From Erysipelotrichaceae bacterium (lineage in GTDB: Bacteria; Bacillota_I; Bacilli_A; RFN20; CAG-449): a stretch of 64,000 nucleotides of DNA. Positions within the stretch are counted from its first letter, which is position 1. Every line of letters begins with the position of its first letter. Both the position numbers and the translations under genes were made by a program. The stretch is from contig SVBD01000005.1 of the NCBI GenBank assembly GCA_015059045.1, positions 1-64,000 on the forward strand, given 5' to 3'. Positions 60,277 through 64,000 of this stretch are shown here, piece by piece. The notes under the pieces were generated by a model that searched no databases, had not been told where the DNA came from, and saw nothing but the letters and a program-made list of their open reading frames with translations.

Positions 60277-61683
60277 ATGAAAAAGAATTTAGTTTTGGAT
60301 ATTCATGAAAGTCCAAAGAAGTGGTCTCAATTATTCTTATTTGCGATCCAACACGTATTAGCGGTCTTAGTAGCAACTATTACAGTTCCACTATTAATTC
60401 CAGGTTTACCAATCGCTGCAACAATGGTTTCAGCTGGTATTGGTACACTATTCTACATCTTTGTAACAAAAAGAAAATCACCAGTTTTCTTAAGTTCATC
60501 ATTTGCTTACATCGCACCTATTAGTTCTGCTTTAGCGGTAGGTGGAGTAGTAAATGCATCAGGTCAAGCTGCAAACTACATGACAGTAATGTTAGGTATG
60601 GGTATGGTTGGCCTTGTCTATGTAGCAATTGCTATTTTAGTAAAAGTATTTGGAACAAACTGGTTAAATAAATTATTACCACCAATTGTTGCTGGTCCAG
60701 TAATTATGGTAATTGGTTTATCACTTGCAGGAAGCGCAATCAATAACTTAACAAATACAGCAGCTTCACCAGATAATTACAATTTAATTTGTATCTTATG
60801 TGGATTAGTTGCTTTAGTAGTAACAGCTTTATGCGCTCACCACAAAGAAGGTAAAATGTTAGGTTTAATTCCATTCGTAATTGGTATGGGAAGTGGTTAT
60901 GTAGCAGCATTATTATTCACATTAATCGGACACACATGGTTAGGAAATTCATATTTCCAAATCATTAACTTTGAACCATTAGTAAACGTTTTCTCTGATT
61001 TAGGACGTAACTTATTCAACTATAAAATGTTCTTACCAGATACAACAGAATCATTCATTTTCTTAAGATTTGAACAATTAAAACAATTCAACTGGGCAGA
61101 TATTGGTCAAGTTGCATTATTATTCATCCCAGTAAGCTTAGTAACAGTATGTGAACACATTGGTGATCACCAAAACTTAGGTAATATCATTGGTAAAGAT
61201 TTATTAAATGAAGAACCAGGTATGACAAGAACTTTAATTGGTGATGGTGTTGCAACAGCATTATCAGGAAGCTTATGTGGCGCTGCAAATACAACATATG
61301 GTGAAAGTGTTGCAGTAGTAGGTACAACAAAAATTGCTTCAGTTAAAGTATTAATGACAGCAGCAATCATGATGATTGTATTAGGATTATTCACACCATT
61401 AACAGCATTCTTACAAACAATTCCTGGATGTATCACAGGTGGTGTTTCAGTAGTATTATATGGATTTATCGCTTCATCAGGTATTAAAATGTTAGTTAAT
61501 AAAAAAGTTGATTTAAATAAAACAAGAAACATCTTCATTGCAGCAGCAATCTTAGTTTCAGGTATTGGTGGATTAGTATTTAGATTTGGTAATATCTTAA
61601 TTACTTCAACTGCAGTAAGTATGATTATCGGTATTTCTTTAAACTTAATTTTAAGAGAAAAGAAAGAAAAATCAGCTGAATAA
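60277..61683 (+). CDS. Uracil permease-like NCS2 transporter
   Basis: 468-residue nucleobase:cation symporter with about 14 membrane helices. Motifs shared with UraA/PyrP: SSSFAYIAPI (helix 3 region), VTVCEHIGDHQNLG with the substrate Glu/His, and GAANTTYGESVAVV with the second substrate Glu. The NTTYGE form favours uracil over xanthine, but uracil-xanthine permeases are hard to tell apart by eye. AGGAGGGG site. Expression probably set by the leader peptide/terminator upstream. Confidence 0.88.
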   Translation: MKKNLVLDIHESPKKWSQLFLFAIQHVLAVLVATITVPLLIPGLPIAATMVSAGIGTLFYIFVTKRKSPVFLSSSFAYIAPISSALAVGGVVNASGQAANYMTVMLGMGMVGLVYVAIAILVKVFGTNWLNKLLPPIVAGPVIMVIGLSLAGSAINNLTNTAASPDNYNLICILCGLVALVVTALCAHHKEGKMLGLIPFVIGMGSGYVAALLFTLIGHTWLGNSYFQIINFEPLVNVFSDLGRNLFNYKMFLPDTTESFIFLRFEQLKQFNWADIGQVALLFIPVSLVTVCEHIGDHQNLGNIIGKDLLNEEPGMTRTLIGDGVATALSGSLCGAANTTYGESVAVVGTTKIASVKVLMTAAIMMIVLGLFTPLTAFLQTIPGCITGGVSVVLYGFIASSGIKMLVNKKVDLNKTRNIFIAAAILVSGIGGLVFRFGNILITSTAVSMIIGISLNLILREKKEKSAE

Positions 61684-61702
61684 TTAATTAAAAAAATTAA
61701 CT

Positions 61703-61730
61703 AGAGTTGTCTAAAAGGCAACTCTTTTTT
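61703..61730 (+). terminator. Terminator of the permease gene
   Basis: AGAGTTGTC (61703-61711) pairs with GGCAACTCT (61717-61725, one wobble), then six T. Confidence 0.87.
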
Positions 61731-61916
61731 ATTTATTATATAAATAATTAAAAAAATTTTTAAAAAAAATATTTATCAAAAAATATATTTTTTAATAAAT
61801 ATAAAGGGTTTTTTGATAAGGTGTAAAAAAGTAAGAAAAAATTCCATATTCCTAAAAAAATATAATCGTGCTATAATATTTTTAATTTAGAATTCAAATA
61901 GACGGAGGATAATAAT

Positions 61917-63971
61917 ATGAGCGTTTATGAATCAAATAAAATCAGGAATATCGCCATTGTAGGGCATCAAGGTTCTGGTAAAACTACTTTAGTTGAATCT
62001 TTGATCTATACAAGTGGCGGAATTGAAAAGAAAGGTGAAGTTGAAAAGAAAACAACAGTAAGTGACTACCTTCCAGATGAACAAAGAAGACAAAGTTCAG
62101 TTAGTACAGCTGTAGTACCAATTTACTATAAAGATCACAAAATCAACTTGATCGACCTTCCAGGTAACGATGACTTCGTTACTGAATCATTAGGTGTTAT
62201 TAGAACTATTAAAGGTGCTGTTTTAGTAGTCGATGCATCAACTAAAGTTCAAGTTGGTACAGTTAAAGCTTGGAACTTATTAAGAAAGAGAAATATTCCT
62301 ACATTTATCTATGTTAATAAAATGGATAAAGAAGATGTTGATTTCGATGATGTCTTAGAAGATATTAGAGAAAAATTAGGTAAAAATGCAGTTCCATTCT
62401 GTTACCCAATTGGACATGAAAGCAATTTCGATGGATTTGTTAATGTCGTTGACTTAAAAGCAAGAAAATATGATGGAACAAAATGTGTAGATGCAGAAAT
62501 CTATGAAGATAAGAGAATGAAGGTTTTCGAACTTCATAATATGATTAATGAAGCAGTTGCTGGTACTGATGATGAATTATTAGAAAAATTCTTCAGCGGC
62601 GAACCATTAACTCGTGAAGAAATTCATCGTGGTTTAAGAATTGGTGTTTTAAATAGTGAATTAATTCCAGTTTTAGTTGGTTGCGCAACAAAGAATATTG
62701 GTATTCATACAATGTTAGATATGTTTATTGATTATCTACCATGTCCAAGTGATTTAAAACCATATGTTGTTACTGATTTAAATGGTAATGAAGTTGAACG
62801 TAAAACAGATGCAAATGAACCTTTCTCTGCATATGTATTTAAAACAATCGTTGATCCATATTCAGGTGTTATCAATTTAATTAAAATTAATTCAGGTGTT
62901 TTAAAAGCTGGTGATGAAGTTTATGTTTCAAATAATTCAACTCAAAGAGTAAGTAACTTATATGTTATGACAGGTAAAAACTTACAAGCTGTTGATCAAT
63001 TAGGTGCTGGAGATATCGCTGCAATTAACCATATGGATAACCTACAAAGTGGTATGACTCTTTCAGATCCTAAAAATCCAGTTGTCTTTAAACCAGTAGT
63101 TTATCCAACTGCAGTTATTCATAAAGCAATTGAAATTAAAAATAAAGCTGATGAAAACAAAATTGGTGTTGCCTTAAGTAAGATTCAATTAGAAGATCCT
63201 GCTGTAGAAGTTAAGAGAAATACCGAAACTAAACAATTATTAATTGGTGGTTTAAGTGCATCTCACTTAAATTACATTATTGAAAAATTAGTTAATACAT
63301 ATAAGATTCCAGTTGAAACAGCTCAACCAAAAGTTGTATATCGTGAAAGTATTAGAAGAGAAGCTAAAGCAACTGGTAGATACATTAAACAATCTGGTGG
63401 ATCTGGTTTCTATGGTGTTGTTGAAATGAAATTTGAACCAGCTGAAGATAGTTCATTTACTGAAGAAATCTTCGGTGGATCAGTTCCAAGAAACTACTTC
63501 CCAGCTGTAGAAAAAGGATTCTTCGAAGCATTAAAACAAGGTCAATTAGCTGGCTTCCCAGTAATTGGTGTTAAAGCTACATTATTAGATGGTAAATATC
63601 ATAGTGTTGACTCAAATGAAATGGCATTCAAGATGGCTGCTATTCTAGCATTCAAAGAAGCTTACCAAGCATGTAATCCAATTATTCTTGAACCTATTAT
63701 GACAATTACTGTTAATGTTGAAAGTAAATACATTGGTTCAATTATTTCTGATTTAAACTCTAGAAGAGCAAGAATTCAATCAATTGAAGAATTAGATCAT
63801 GGTATGCAAGAATTAGTTGCACTTGTTCCAGAATCAGAAATTCTAGATTATGCAACTCAATTAAAATCATTGACTCAAGCTAGTGGTTTCTTCAATAGAG
63901 CATTCTATAGTTATGAAGAAGTTCCAGGAAACTTAAAAGAAAGAGTTATTAGAGAAAACAAATTAATCTAA
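61917..63971 (+). CDS. EF-G-like translational GTPase paralogue
   Basis: 684 residues in the five-domain EF-G layout. It is not the canonical translocase: G1 is GHQGSGKTT (16-24) instead of AHIDAGKTT, the switch I region reads RRQSSVST instead of RGITI, G3 is DLPGNDDF with Asn84 replacing the catalytic His, and G4 is NKMD. This is the pattern of the FusA2/EF-G-like group, for which roles in ribosome recycling or stress have been suggested but are unclear. CGGAGG site; a -10 TATAAT is at 61872-61877. Monocistronic, ending near the window edge. Confidence 0.88.
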   Translation: MSVYESNKIRNIAIVGHQGSGKTTLVESLIYTSGGIEKKGEVEKKTTVSDYLPDEQRRQSSVSTAVVPIYYKDHKINLIDLPGNDDFVTESLGVIRTIKGAVLVVDASTKVQVGTVKAWNLLRKRNIPTFIYVNKMDKEDVDFDDVLEDIREKLGKNAVPFCYPIGHESNFDGFVNVVDLKARKYDGTKCVDAEIYEDKRMKVFELHNMINEAVAGTDDELLEKFFSGEPLTREEIHRGLRIGVLNSELIPVLVGCATKNIGIHTMLDMFIDYLPCPSDLKPYVVTDLNGNEVERKTDANEPFSAYVFKTIVDPYSGVINLIKINSGVLKAGDEVYVSNNSTQRVSNLYVMTGKNLQAVDQLGAGDIAAINHMDNLQSGMTLSDPKNPVVFKPVVYPTAVIHKAIEIKNKADENKIGVALSKIQLEDPAVEVKRNTETKQLLIGGLSASHLNYIIEKLVNTYKIPVETAQPKVVYRESIRREAKATGRYIKQSGGSGFYGVVEMKFEPAEDSSFTEEIFGGSVPRNYFPAVEKGFFEALKQGQLAGFPVIGVKATLLDGKYHSVDSNEMAFKMAAILAFKEAYQACNPIILEPIMTITVNVESKYIGSIISDLNSRRARIQSIEELDHGMQELVALVPESEILDYATQLKSLTQASGFFNRAFYSYEEVPGNLKERVIRENKLI

Positions 63972-64000
63972 TTTAAATTAATTAATAAAGTGGTAGAAAT

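Overview
The window looks like a piece of chromosome from a low-GC, AT-rich (about 30% GC by eye) walled member of the Bacillota, class Bacilli, probably a host-associated lineage related to the Erysipelotrichia or the walled relatives of the mollicutes. Reasons: EzrA beside a NifS-type cysteine desulfurase, an RNase J paralogue, a T-box leader, CsoR and CarD regulators, GlmM-GlmS-MurF-Ddl cell-wall genes, type-2 GalT, AGGAGG-type ribosome sites and compact terminators. TGA is used as a stop (for example in the ATGA overlaps at 5910-5913 and 58533-58536), so the mollicute TGA=Trp code is not used. No phage, transposase, CRISPR or plasmid gene was seen.

Layout. 1-2.9 kb: a short REP-like repeat tract and the 3' end of a secreted protein, then thiamine pyrophosphokinase and a PlsC-type acyltransferase. 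3-9.1 kb: a tight cell-wall precursor operon (glmM, glmS, an alpha/beta hydrolase, a membrane-anchored MurF-like ligase, ddl). 9.2-16.5 kb: deoD, a degenerate NERD protein, a frameshifted LolA-like gene, a beta-helix lipoprotein with a degenerate GGDEF/EAL protein, and a TetR regulator divergent from a GH13 neopullulanase. 18.4-28.1 kb: rpsD with its own leader, ezrA, a cysteine desulfurase, nrnA, an SDR, a guanylate-kinase-like protein, a BaiN-type flavoprotein and an M3-like lipoprotein peptidase. 28.2-32.1 kb: typA, a degenerate RNase J and tRNA-His. 32.2-37.6 kb: TetR, desulfoferrodoxin, LytTR-DUF3021, and a T-box-controlled tyrosine phenol-lyase-like gene. 37.7-43.7 kb: galM-galT-galK with a palindromic operator, CarD and a GH2 glycosidase. 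43.9-47 kb: a membrane protein, YfcE-like phosphodiesterase and a CaCA exchanger. 47.1-52.7 kb: three lipoproteins with Ser/Glu/Thr/Pro-rich stalks and repeated carbohydrate-binding-like modules behind a cre site. 52.7-64 kb: a CwlJ-like hydrolase, mntP, csoR-copA, holA, truB-ribF, rpsO, tRNA-Arg, a uracil-permease-like gene behind a leader-peptide attenuator, and an EF-G paralogue.

How it works together. The metabolic theme is glycan foraging: the stalked lipoproteins probably hold starch-like glycans at the surface, GH13 hydrolyses maltodextrins, GH2 may free galactose or another sugar, and the Leloir enzymes process galactose. Much of the regulation is readable in cis: S4 and S15 leaders, T-box, CsoR operator, cre site, TetR-type and gal palindromes, a Fur-like box, and an attenuator.

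Most interesting: (i) a U-rich leader peptide whose stop codon lies inside a terminator before the uracil-permease-like gene, resembling the UTP-sensing pyrBI arrangement of enterics; (ii) a T-box with an apparent tyrosine specifier in front of a tyrosine phenol-lyase-like gene; (iii) the three-gene stalked lipoprotein cluster; (iv) a copA whose C-terminal metal-binding domain has its own ribosome site and start codon, predicting an internally initiated CopZ; (v) an RNase J with lost metal ligands. All functional statements come from reading motifs by eye; no database search was run.
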